Assembly (NCBI GenBank): GCA_021464245.1
Contig: JADCRB010000004.1
Coordinates: forward strand, 3,706,236-3,770,235
DNA from: Carallia brachiata
Taxonomy: Eukaryota > Streptophyta > Magnoliopsida > Malpighiales > Rhizophoraceae
Length of the DNA: 64,000 nucleotides
Direction: 5' to 3'
In this document: in pieces, positions 29,418-41,527 of the stretch
Layout: every line of letters starts with the position of its first letter
Position numbering within the stretch: position 1 is the stretch's first letter
Notes under the pieces: model-generated
Databases searched by the model: none
Told to the model about the DNA's origin: nothing
What the model saw: the letters and a program-made list of their open reading frames with translations, nothing else
Position numbers and translations under genes: made by a program

Positions 29418-31399
29418 GTAATTCTTGTTTTCCCATTTTTAATGCAATATTGAGAGTTTAACTTGTAAACAACATTACTTCATGAAAATAAAGTCATCCT
29501 AAATACTAGTCCCAATATAGAAAAATGCTGATGATGCTATGCAGTTTTTTTTTTATTTATTTTCTTTTAAAAATTATTGTGAACTACACAATAAATAGCT
29601 CTTCTTTTTTCAAACAAAGTTTTAATGTTTGTTTTCTTATAAAATTTGAGCTTGAGAGATTTAAAATTACAAGTTATATAGGCTCTAAAGCTGTTTGCAA
29701 ATATAATGACTGATGCTTTATGTGAGTGGCAAAAAGAATTCCCAATGCCTAAGGGACAACACCATAGGCGGCGGCCTGTTTTATCGTTGGGAAAAGTTTA
29801 TGTGACAGAGTTTTTGAGTTAATAGTATGCCTAAAAGTAATGAGAGTTGAATTTTAAGTAAAAAAATTCATATTTTTAATAATGAAATATTATCACTTGA
29901 TGTTTTATTACTAAAAATATGTTTGTTATTAATAAAAATTATAAAATTATTACTCTCACAACAAATCGTCGGACTGTATTTGTCAGACAGCCATCCGGAA
30001 CTCTTTATCATTCAGCAGCACCGAGCATTTGTAGGAGTTGCATGAGAATGGCAAAAATACCATATGGGACCATTCATTTATGGATAGCTCACCCACCCAA
30101 TAACCACACCTAGTTGCCAGTTGGGTCCAGTTAGGGCACATGGAAAATGAGCCTAGATGAGCATGAAAAAATTAATATATTTTTTTTGATAAGATTAAAT
30201 CTTAAATATACTTAATATTATTTTAAAAATATTTAATTTTATCTTATATCTTAATTTTTTTAAAAAATTATATATATAATTATTTTGTAACTATTTTTTA
30301 TGTCGTATCAATTTTTTCAATCTTGTTTTTACTTGTAAAATAAAGAAGTCGCGGATTTTACAAATAAATTGTTTTTCTTTTGCCTAAAAGTTCCAACATC
30401 CGCCAGGCTCCCATCAACCTCGTCACTTCATCCATAGCCAGCATAAATAAAATCATGTTAACAAACAAAAAGAAATATTACACACACAAAAAAAAGAAAA
30501 TATAAACCCACAAATAATCGTAATTAATCTTTTACAGTTATTATTATGCCTGATATATTATAAATAATAATAATTATTAAATAAAGTGAACCTGTTCATG
30601 CTCATTTGTTGATTCTTTGACAAAATAATGAAGCATTTATTTCTCTCCTGTTACAATTTTTCCAGCGACTGGCATTCCTTACAAAAGCGCGTCACAAATC
30701 ACCACACACATAAGATTAAAAAAAATTTCAAACTAAATTGACAGGTGGGTTTCCGGGGAAAATTCAAACAGCCTTTAAGCCATACATTATTATATTCAGA
30801 AAAAACATTGACAGACATAAAAAAAATAAATAAAAGAGTGGTAGATATGACGTAGAAAGTTGCATGATTTATAATTATATAAATTTATTATATAATAAAA
30901 AATAATATTTTTTTAATTACATTTAAAATTAATATGGCTGTACAATGAATTTAATAAATTACATCACGAAATTTTTTTTTGATAAATTTCTTCCGATCAT
31001 ATAATAATACCTTTAAAAAATATTTATTAAAATTCTAAAATTTTTTATCAAGGAATAATAATTTACAACAAAAATAATAAAATGTTCTTATTAGAAAATA
31101 GATTTTTTTCCTCATTAAATATTATTTTATATTTGTTAGATATTCTTTTTTTTTAATATGCATGTTTTTAAAGAAAAAAAAACTTCAAATTTAAAAGAAA
31201 AGAAGCTTTTCTAAAACTTCAAGCCCACGTGCCACATCATGACTACTGTACAAAATACAAATAATAATATTGATTTTGACAAAATAATAATATTTATATA
31301 ATAATAAAATAATAATAAAATGATATTTTGTATTGAATGATTAAAATTTTTGTTAAATATTATTAAATAAATTATATAATTATTCAAAATTTAAAGATT
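29418..31399. other. Intergenic, AT-rich
   Basis: No gene, RNA gene or element boundary was recognised. Confidence 0.5.
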
Positions 31400-31875
31400 A
31401 AAATCTAAAATTGATGCCTAACGTTTAAGATAAAGTCTAATTATATATACAACGTTTATTTTTGATAAAATTAGTCTGCAACGTTTTAGATAAGGTCCAA
31501 TTATGAAAACAATTTTTTTTTAAATTGATTCACTGCAGAATAATTTAATACTTTTCTATTATATGACTGTTTAATTAATTTAACAAAAAGTACGTTATCT
31601 GTTAAACTATATCCTTATATTATATTTTTAATAACATTGTATCTTACAAGAAAGTGGTCTAACAGATAATGTATTTTTTGATAAATTAAACACTCAAATA
31701 ATAAAAAAATATTAAATTATTTTATAGTGAAAATGTTAAACACCGATTTTACCAAAAAAAATGATGTGTCCATAATTAAACTTTAGTGAAAATGTTAAAG
31801 ATTAATTTTACTAAAACTAAATATTGTGTCTATAATTAAATTATAGTCTAAATATTAGATATTAATTTAAAATTT
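31400..31875. mobile_element. Foldback MITE with very long inverted repeats
   Basis: The left arm (CTAACGTTTAAGATAAAGTC, GATAAAATTAGTCTGCAACG, AATAATTTAATACTTTTCTA, GTACGTTATCTGTTAAAC) is mirrored in the right arm. The reverse complement there reads CTAATATTTAGACTATAATT, TAGTAAAATTAATCTTTAAC, AATAATTTAATATTTTTTTA and ATACATTATCTGTTAGAC. The arms are about 200 bp each. There is no coding sequence. Confidence 0.7.
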
Positions 31876-32019
31876 TAACTAAATTTAAATTATATAATAA
31901 AACTCTTTCACGTAAAAGTAACACTACACAACTTACACTAAATAACGACAATATTTTTTTGAATGAAACCATCTAATAATTCATATTTTAAAATTTACTG
32001 AAATCACCAAAATTTTTGT

Positions 32020-32021
<2 letters not shown>

Positions 32022-32056
<35 letters not shown>
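32022..32056. repeat. (TA)n microsatellite upstream of the IQM gene
   Basis: A TA run lies about 230 bp upstream of the IQM start codon, close to the expected transcription start. It may double as the TATA region. Confidence 0.85.
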
Positions 32057-32059
<3 letters not shown>

Positions 32060-32288
32060 CTTGCAAGATCGCTGCGCCTTCCTCATCCACTCTCCACAAG
32101 TATTTCTTATAGGTCAGTTTAGCATCTGGCTAATCCTCGCTGTCTGCCTGAACTGTCTCGAAAATCTAGGAACTTTTGTTCTTCCAAGTTTCTCTAGTTT
32201 CGACGTTTCAAAGGCTGTCTAGGAGACTCAGTTGACTCGGTTTTCTTGTTTTCTTTGTTTTCTTTTTTTGTTCGTTAAAAATCGCGAT

Positions 32289-34929
32289 ATGGAGGTGGAG
32301 ACGCAGGCCTTGTCGCCTCTGTCTTTCTCGCTCGACAGAATGGAACTGGACATTTCTCGAGACTTCCGGAGCCCCGAGTCGCCGTCCTCCGGGGATAGTT
32401 TGAAATCCGACGGCGTTGAGTCGTCGGAGGGTGGAAGTCGTCGTTTCCATGGCTTTGAAATGCAGGACATTGGACCGGCAATGAACGGAGGAGGAGAGGC
32501 TGCCGCCACTGGGATGTCGCGTGAGGCGAACGCGCCGGGACGAGTGATTTGTGGGACTGAGATCGCTGCGGTGAAGTTGCAGAAGGTGTACAGGAGTTAT
32601 CGGACTCGGCGCAGGTTGGCCGACTCCGCCGTCGTGGCCGAAGAGCTCTGGTAGGTTCACTATCTTATTGCGCGGGCTGTGCCTGCGCGCGTGCGCCCGC
32701 GCGCGTGTTTTTCTTGGTGCATCCGCGCGTGTTTTGCTGTGTGTGTATTATATTTGAAGATCTTTTGGGAATTAATTTGTGGGCTAATGGTGTGATTGGA
32801 AGGTGGCAAGCGATAGACTATGCAAGGCTGAATCACAGTACGATATCGTTTTTCAATTTCTCGAAACCGGAAACGGCAGCGTCTAGATGGAATCGTGTTA
32901 GCTTGAATGCTTCCAAGGTCTGAAAAAAATTATTATTTATTCATTTTTTTTTCATTTTTTTTTTTTTGTGTTTGCTATGGAAATTTGTTTGTTTGTATAC
33001 TGCTCTTTTGTAAAGGAAAAAAAAAAATGATCCGTATCTGAGAAATTTTGGGCCTTTTTTTTTTTTTTTTCCTTCAATATTTTGGCAGGTGGGCAAAGGA
33101 TTATCCATAGACGCTAAGGCACAAAAATTGGCTTTTCAGCATTGGATTGAAGCTGTAATGATACCCTCTTCGCACGCTTATTATTTTATTTTTTAATCAG
33201 TTTTTAAAATGATTTTAAATAATTTTTGTGGAAACATTTAATTTAATGATTTTGCCTGTGTTTGATGGTTAATTTGGTGTTATACATGTAGATTGATCCG
33301 AGGCATCGTTATGGTCATAGCTTGCATCTCTACTATGAAGTGTGGTGCAAGGCGGATTCTGGTCAGCCATTTTTTTACTGGTAAAGGCTATTGCTTTTTG
33401 ATGGTCAATTACTGGGAAATTTTATTTTTTCTGCTTTCTTTCCCCTGGGTAATTTCAGAAGACAGAAGTGAGTTGTTATGACTATGCAGGTTGGATGTGG
33501 GTGATGGAAAAAAGCTTGATCTCAAAGAATGCCCAAAATCAAGGCTTCAGCAACAGTGCATCAAGTATCTTGGACCTGTATGTGCCACAATAAGTTTATT
33601 GGATTTAAACATGGATATTATATGTATAAGTCTACCAAAATCTGTTGTCCATTTCCTTACAATCTGCTTTTATTCCTTTTTGCTTTTTCCTGCAAATCAG
33701 CAAGAGAGAGAACAGTACGAGTACATTGTTGTGGAAGGCAAAATAACCAAATTATGTGGAAATCTACTTGATACTTCCGCTGGAAAGCCAGGTGCCAAGT
33801 GGATATTTGTTATGAGCACCTCTAGGGAGACTGTATGCTGGTGAGGTAAGATTTGATTGTTTTTGGAGCTGACTTGTTATATTGTTCTAATTATCACTGT
33901 TTCTAGCCTTTGATAACCCTATACATTAATTACAGAAAAAGAAAGGAATGTTCCATCACTCGAGCTTTCTGGCGGGTGGTGCTACCGTAGCTGCTGGAAG
34001 GCTTATGGCAGAGCAGGGAGTTCTTAAGGTATTGTTCCTAAGTGTTTAGTTTAAATCAGAGTCAAACGAACAGATTATCAGGGTAGCATAGATTAGTTTT
34101 ATTTTTTAATCTCGTACGCATTTTTGAGCTTCTATTGGTAGTCCCTGTCAATGTCTGTTATAATGCGTTGCTCCTCATGTGGAGTTCTTTAACTTTGCAG
34201 TCCATCTCTCCATATAGTGGTCACTATCGGCCAACAGAAGATAGCTTTGACAGCTTTTTATCCCTTCTCAGGGAGAATGGTGTGAACCTTGATGAAGTCG
34301 AGGTAATAATTTTGCTTTTTTATTTTTATTTTCATTTTTTTTGAAACAAGAAAAGGTTTATTGGTCACAACACCTGCAATTGCATTTTTCCCCGAGGGTT
34401 TGTTTCTGCATCTTGCGTTTTTCAGATAAAGAAGGCTGGTGAAGATTCAGATACATATGAAGATAGTAAATTCAATGGAAATGGGATGATGCTTGAAGTT
34501 TTAAGGAACTTGAAGCCTCCAAAACTTGAAAATCCAATTGAAGAAAATAGTTCTACCTCAGAACCATCGCAGCTTCAGCAAAGCAAAGCCAAAAACGAAT
34601 ACAAAAGGACTTTATCTGGTGGTATTCAAAGCCCAAGGACCGAGGTGCCCAAATCAGCTATATTGGAAAGAATCAATTCCAAGAAGACAGCAAAATCATA
34701 CCAACTGGGGCATCAACTCTCACACAAGTGGTCAACAGGAGCTGGCCCAAGAATTGGATGTGTTGCTGACTACCCAGTAGAGCTTAGGATGCAAGCATTG
34801 GAGTTTGTCAACTTATCTCCAAAAACTCCACCCACACCATCATACTATAGGCGGATCGCCGGTTTGGCATCACCTGCAGCTCAACCCACTTTGGATATCC
34901 CTAATGGTGATGGGACTTCTGATCACTGA
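32289..34929 (+). CDS. IQM: IQM-type calmodulin-binding protein, frameshifted in exon 6
   Basis: Member of the plant IQM family (single IQ motif, calcium-independent calmodulin binding, roles in stress and growth signalling). Exons: 32289-32650, 32803-32917, 33089-33154, 33292-33380, 33490-33577, 33701-33845, 33936-34028, 34201-34302, 34426-34929. The IQ motif [15 protein letters not shown] covers residues 95-109. Family blocks follow: [63 protein letters not shown] and GAGPRIGC. Exon 6 is one base too long. After MSTSR an extra G in the GGG at 33825-33827 gives ETVCW-stop instead of the family-type LYAGE reading, which is open in the next frame up to the strong GAG|GTAAG donor. Splicing at a GT at 33833 would restore an open frame of 516 residues lacking that segment. 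This is either a real mutation or an assembly error. Without it the protein would be 520 residues. Confidence 0.9.
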
Positions 34930-36119
34930 TATCTTGTTCTACTACTTTTTTCGCTGTAAGACAGATAAATGCATATAGCTAATAAGTTATTTTGTGTTTT
35001 TTTTCCGTTGTGCCGCTAAAAAGTTCTTTGTCACGTCGGCCTTTCAGCCTTTTCCAGAATGACAATGGCATTATCTTAATTGCGGTTGCTATCTCATTAC
35101 AGAGTTACTTCAATTATTGCTTTGCCTGTTGATGTGATAAAGGGGTTTGAAAACACAAGATCATGGTCCTCATTCATTGAAACATATTGCTGTCGCAGAT
35201 ATGAGAATTCATTTGTTATTTTTATAAAAGACTTCCCATCATCACATTTGCAATGCTCCTTCTTTCCCTCTTGGAGTACAGGTGGTTAAAAGTTTTTCAT
35301 TTTGCATGCGAAGAAAAGAGTGCGCCATTAGTCCTCTGGCGCAGTGCGTTTCTGATTGATCGGTCTTTCTTTAGGTTGTCTATGAAAGTAGGAAGCTCAG
35401 GCGGGCTCATGCTGAATTTTATAATTATCCTTTTCCAATTAGATCAAATTTATTTATTGTTTCATGGTCTAAGGCCAGAATAAGCAAGCAAGCAGGCGTT
35501 CCGTCGATTGGAGGTTGCTAATTTTAATGTTTAGATAATGCTGAAAATCTTACTGATAATCTCTTTAATAACAATGGGTTAATGGCTTTGATAACAAAAT
35601 TTCTACACAACTGTGGAGAACATGGAAATCATATTATCCGTGAAAACTCCTGGAATTTGGAGAAAAAAAAGAAAAATTTAAAAATAACAAAAAAGATATA
35701 ATAATGCCACGAAGATCAACAAGCTCGCCAAATAACGAGGATGCACCAATCTATGTATTAATTAAGACGCAGGGGAGATACCACTGAAACCATTTATCAG
35801 ATACTTTATTTCAATCCAGCAGCATGCCTTGCTTCCTGATGCTTGGTCTTAATGGTGAAGATCCTCTTCTCTAGCTAAACCACCAAATCCGAGGACAAAG
35901 CATAACTCAGAAAAAATAAAATAAAAATAAAAAGAGACTGTTAAATTTGAAACAACGATATGCTTATTACTTAATTAGCTATAATGATTCAGCTATGTAA
36001 GGTATTGCAAGCCAGAACAAAGAACAACGAAGTAAAATCTCGATTCTCAAATAACAATCGTTCACCATATTGGGAGCACTTCTAAGGCTCTCTAATCATT
36101 AGAGGGTAAGTCAGACATG
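34930..36119. other. Convergent 3' regions of the IQM and AHP genes
   Basis: Tail-to-tail spacer of about 1.2 kb. Short frames at 35080-35483 show no domain or clear splice partners and probably represent 3' UTR or spacer. Confidence 0.5.
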
Positions 36120-37400
36120 TTATATGTCTCTTTTCAGTACCTGAATCACGGTCTCAAATCTGCTTCTCAGGATGCAATATTCGCGCGTGATTACAGTTAA
36201 GGCCTGCAGGCACCTGCCATTGCATTCCTACGGTTAGAAGTTGTAGAACAATGAAAATTGCAATGAGAAGACCGGAGGATACGGCAACTTATGCATGGAC
36301 GATGGCTAAATTGGTATTGAACATACATGCAATAACAGAAAATGGTACAGAGATTGAAAGAAATTGCCTTCTTACCCGTCCTTGTTTCTGTCATCAGAAG
36401 CTTTATGAAGATCAACACAAGCAAGTTTCAGGCGCTGTGCGCCAATGCTGGGGGAAGAAATGGAACGATTAGGTGGGCATTTCAAGTTTCAACAGAAGGC
36501 CATTACTCTGTTGATGTAGGAGAATAGTTCAAATCCTAACTTGAATTGTCTTTTAGCATTGTGCTAGTTAATTGGTGGTAAACAGAGTTGTTCCCTTACA
36601 TGCAATAATATAAATCTCATCAACTTTGAATGCCACAACCATAAGAGATTTATTTAGAGATTTCAATAAAAACTACTAGAATTTACATTAAATCAACGGC
36701 TGTTTTATTGTGTGCTGAAATCATCTACCAGGTTCAATGCCTGTCAGATTGTGACCAGGGACGTGCAAAACCGAAATCTTTAACAAGTAAATGAACAAAC
36801 ATGCCTTATGATTCAATACCTGGAGCTACTTCCTTTCAGCTGATGAACAAAAGGGTCCACCTTGCAGAAGTCAACATTCTGATGACTCCTGAAAATGCAA
36901 AATCAATCCAAAAAGATTCAACTTTTCTGTAGTTAGATTGTCACACTCTGCAGTAACACGTCAACTTTGAGCTTACACTCACAGGTATTCGTTTAATTCT
37001 AGTATGATCCTTTCCGCGTCATTGCAGAAGGAGTTGATAACTTCAGTAATGAAGTTGGGGTTGCTTTCATCTTGCAAAGCTCGTACTTGAGCGAACTGGC
37101 TATCCAGCACTCCCTACAGAATATGTTACAAGCCTCATTACGGAAACAAGTCTGGCTTAGACACGGTCTATTTGAGAATTCGGGCAGATGGAACTATGAA
37201 TGACATGTTCTGATCAACTTGATTTCCATAACCAAATTTTAAAGTAAAAATTGATTGTCTAACACATAAGTATAACAGAGTGAAACCGTTCACAGTTTCA
37301 AGAAACACAAACATATTTTGCAAGATATTCTGAAGTGTACCTCGTCAAACATGGATTGCACGAAGTTGTTCAGTTGGGTTTTGAGAGCAGGTAATGCCAT
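36120..37400 (-). CDS. AHP: Histidine-containing phosphotransfer protein (AHP)
   Basis: Carries phosphate from cytokinin receptor kinases to response regulators and shuttles between cytosol and nucleus. Five exons on the minus strand: 37341-37400, 36983-37113, 36820-36888, 36376-36447, 36120-36213. The frame is intact at 141 residues, normal for the family. The HPt core VHQLKGSSSSIGAQRLK contains the phospho-accepting His79, so this is an active type and not a pseudo-HPt. The flanking helices show FITEVINSFCNDAERII and CVDLHKASDDRNKDG. The last exon uses the acceptor ending at 36214. A competing AG 14 bp upstream would add a frameshift and an early stop. It sits tail-to-tail with the IQM gene. 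Cytokinin function is inferred from the family. Confidence 0.95.
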
Positions 37401-40400
37401 TTTGAGTTTTTTCAGAAAGAGATACAAGAGACAAGCGAGAATTCGGAAGCTCTCCTCTGTAGGAGAAGAAAGCAAGGTGGTGTATCATTTATACACAGCC
37501 CTGGCGCGAAAACAGTCTCCTTCTGGGCACGATTATGTTTCCGACTTTTTCACATGCAAACTGTCCGAATCAATGCAAATCATTCCACAATGTCTGCAAA
37601 TTGAACCATTTAGCCTTCACGTAGAAAAAAAAAAGAAATTCAACATACGAGTGAGACTGAGTAGTCAATCCGGCAAAATACAGAAATTTGATTAACGCTG
37701 TTGCTTTTATGTCTCTTATTACCAGTCTCAACACATGTGGGCGAAAACTCAGATGTCTTGGTCAAAGGGGGAGGGTGATTATTTCGTCTCCCACGCTAAG
37801 GCCGACCGACCTGGAAACCATAGACAAACTGTATCCCTGGAGATTACAACGTTTTGATTTTCTGTTTCCTGCTGACCTGGAAATCAATTCTCCATGCTGC
37901 GTTGCCAGGGAACCTGCTTAAACACCATCAATTACGTTGTCTTCCAATTTTGTCTTAGGAGCTTGAAAGTGGGTCCTCGGATACATTTGTGCAGCGGCTC
38001 ATATGACTCGGAAGGGATGGTATCGTGTGAATTGAAGAGTACGAGCTCCCGAAAACTCCCCTTTTTTTTTCTTTTTTTTTTTTCCCGATTATAAAAGAAG
38101 TGAAAAAAACATAAAAAAGTGAATAAAGTCACCATAATTCAAAGTAAAATAAAACAAAAATAGCAAAGTGTCTGAATTAATTGTACTATATATATATATA
38201 TATCTCGAAAATGAGAGAAGTCTTGACAATTTTAAAATTGTCACAATTTTGTCTTCCCCTTTTTCGTTAGGTCTTTCTGTCCGTTATCTAAGTACTATTG
38301 GCATATATTGATGTCATTAAAAAGGTATCCTTATATTTAATTCTTCCCCTCCCGAAGAAAGAGTAATACTAAACCTTTTTTTTTGATCGAAAAAGATAAA
38401 TACTAAACCAAGTTTTTTTTTTTAAACTTTTCTAAATCTAAATCAACTAGTTAAGAGAGAGGAAAACAGTTAGAAAAGTCGAGAATTTAAACTCTTAAAT
38501 TTTCACTTACTGATATACTGTTAATATTGTTTAATTTACAAGTTTACAGTACTAAATCAGGTGGCCTTACTTACAAAAGAGATTTTCATTTTTAGTTTAA
38601 TAAGAGATTTATTAGTCTGACTTATATAATTAAAAAAAGAAAAAAAAAATTTCTTTCTAGAGTCTATCACAAAATATGAGTTTTAACTTTTATTTATGAC
38701 AAAAAAGAGGCTAATAAAAAAGTGTAATAAAAAAGAATAAAAAGATATATTTGTTTATCCGACAAAAAGGAGACGAAAGATTGTATCGACTGTGAAAGAT
38801 TATATTGACTGCGACTGGAACAATATAGGTATATCCAAAAGAAAAGGTGAAGAGACATTAACAAGAAATAATTAGCAATAAATGACATGTAAGATATTTT
38901 TTTTTAGTAAGATATTCATTTAGTCATAAATTACATAATAAAAATAATTTTTTTTTCATAAACTTTACACTCTCTTTTTTCAAAAATTAGAATCTAAAAA
39001 TTTTAAAATAAATATCTATGATCTAATCCTGTCTACTGGAGAAGGATATGCAAGATAAAATTGACAAAAAGGAAAAAGACTTTTAAATTTCCAACTTGGG
39101 CCACTGATTCCCGAAGAAGGCCTAGCCACAGCAAGCAAGCTACTGTACAACTCACTTCGGCTGTTGGGGTTTCCTTTAGAACCTACTTGAGCCCACTTAC
39201 AACTTCACTACTATACTGGCATACACTTCACATTTACTAATAAGGGTTTTGAGCAAACCCAATAAGGGTCTGTTTTTTTTTTTTTAATTATTTATTATAT
39301 AACAAAATTTTTCTAATCAAAATTTTCACGAATACTTTTTAAAGTCACTGTGTATAAAATATGAAAGAAGTAAATAAAGTGTGTGGAGAGACAAGGGAAT
39401 AGAGAAAAATATGGGGAATAGAGAAAAATATGCGGAATAGAGAAAATGTTAACCAGGTGTCTTTCAGCAACTAATTGCTAGGCAATGGCATTATATGCCC
39501 AACTGGGAAGCGGAAGATCAAACTCATGCCCCTCAAATTTCCCCTCCAAGGCTCCCTAGTCTTTCTAAGGAAAAAAAGAAAAAAAAGAAAGTGTTAAGAA
39601 AAGAGACTGTATAGGGAAGGGAAGAGAGGATAGAGAACAGAGCGAGCAAATGCAGAGAGACCATGGGAGGATATCTTAGAAGAGTAGCTCTCACGTTACA
39701 AAAACAAACCAAGTAAAAGTTGTTTATAAATATAGTTTCACCACAGCAATAATGAAGTTTATTCGATTATATTTAATTATTTATTATTTTTTTTAAATTC
39801 AATAATATAACGATTTGTATAATTTTAATTTAACTTAAAAAAATTTATCAAGTATTTTCTATATAAATAAATTGTTTTCTTAGCTCTTATCAAGAATGAA
39901 TATGGAGACGAGAAGGTACCGTGAAGACTTAACAATACAGCGACGTTAAAATATTAAAAAAAAACCATAAAAAAGACTTCAGATTACTAATTTTTTTTTT
40001 TCAAAATACTTGATAAGATTACATAGATAAAATTAGTATGAAAATGATATTTGTTATTGAAAGAATAATTTAAAAAAATTATTAAATATTATTGAATAAA
40101 TTGTATTGTTATTGTAATTTTATTTAATATTAAATTGTGCAGTTAAATATTTTTTTTTATTTGTAAATATACTTTTATAATTTTTTTTTTTTTAAAAAAT
40201 AAAATGTAGCCTAAACATGACCGAAACACGGCAGCCAGCCGGTTGGGACCAAGCGTATGATCAATACTGATACTGTTAAGCATGGGAAAGTGTACTTTTT
40301 TTCCAGGCCTCAGCAACTCTCAAAAGTCTCGCCTGCAAATGTATTGTCTCTGCAAAATTGTCTGCAGCAGCAAAGTTGACAACTCCCTCCGTTCTTTTTT

Positions 40401-41162
40401 TTGTTTTGTTTTTCGGAAGATCAAGTGACCACTCACTTCACTTCCTTGTGCCGGTGCATTAACAAAGAGTGAAAAAAGTAAAATCTAAGCTCGGCCCTAG
40501 GCCCTGTAAGAAGATTCGGTAATTTTATTTTTCATTTTTACAGAATGAATTGAAAAATCATAAAAAAAAATAAAATTACTAACATTCAAACACAAAATTA
40601 AAACATTTTGACAGAATGTTCTGATGGATTATTTTAAACATGGAAAAAGAGTACATATTTGAAGGAAAGGTTATACGAGTCCCCATAATATAATAAATTA
40701 AATTTTTTTTTACAATCACAATATTAATAAGTGAAATGAAAAATTTTTTTGTTGCATTTTTTATAATTATAATTATAAAAAATTTTAAAATTGTTATATT
40801 TCAGAGACTTCTTTTCTCTTTTTCTCTAATAAATTTTTTTCTCAATCCGTAGCCAACAACTTTGAAAGTATGGAACACACATTAAATTTATCAGTTTAAA
40901 CTTTAAAGCCTTTTCTTTTTAAATCTTTTTAAAATTGCTAAAGTAATAATAAAAAATTATATAAATAATACCTTAAATTTAAACCTTAAATTTTACTGTC
41001 GACAGTTATTATTTTTAATTCACATTATGTCTAATCTACTCTAAAAAGGCCCTTAGCTGCAAACATAAACATCCGTGATTCCGAACCTCCAAGTGCCACG
41101 CAGACATCCAGACGCGGCAAACGCTCCGATTGACCCATGGAGACCTCCAAGCAATTGAAGGC
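37401..41162. other. AHP upstream region and AT-rich intergenic DNA
   Basis: 37401-38060 is of mixed composition and should contain the AHP 5' UTR and promoter. From 38060 onward it is AT-rich with homopolymers and a (TA)n run near 38187-38204. No gene was recognised. Confidence 0.5.
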
Positions 41163-41398
41163 CACGTGTGAGATTTATGACGAGCCACCTCACTTGTGTA
41201 GTCCTGTAGTACTCGCCGAAGTGGGGCCCCGCCCGCCTGCTGCTCCCCGCAAAGAAGTGAAATCCGAGTCCGACCATGTCGCGCACGTGCGTGCGAGATC
41301 CCACGTGGGCGAAACCGAGACGTGGCTTGCACAGATACATGGGCATGGGTTTGGGTTCGCCTAGATGTCTGTCTGCCAGTGAGCTGGCCCGACACGTG
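41163..41398 (+). promoter_or_regulatory. Cluster of four palindromic G-boxes upstream of the bZIP gene
   Basis: CACGTG occurs at 41163, 41284, 41302 and 41393, and an extra ACGTGGC lies near 41324, all within about 365 bp of the bZIP ATG in a GC-richer island. CACGTG/ACGTGGC are binding sites for bZIP and bHLH factors (ABRE or light-responsive G-box). The clustering is direct observation. The responsiveness is inferred. Confidence 0.6.
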
Positions 41399-41527
41399 GC
41401 GTTCGTACGCAAACTCTGGGCTTAAGCTAAACCAGTAGAATAATTTTTCTCTTCTTTCACTGTGATAAAACGCTGCCTTAAATTTCCCTCACGAAGAGGT
41501 AATGTTTCTTTTTTCGATTTTCTGGGG

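Noticed and set aside
28283..29453. Two long plus-strand open frames (339 and 194 codons) rich in Leu/Ser/Phe
   Set aside because: They lie in CT-rich simple repeat where stop codons are rare. Overlapping frames are both open and no start context, splice site or domain supports them.
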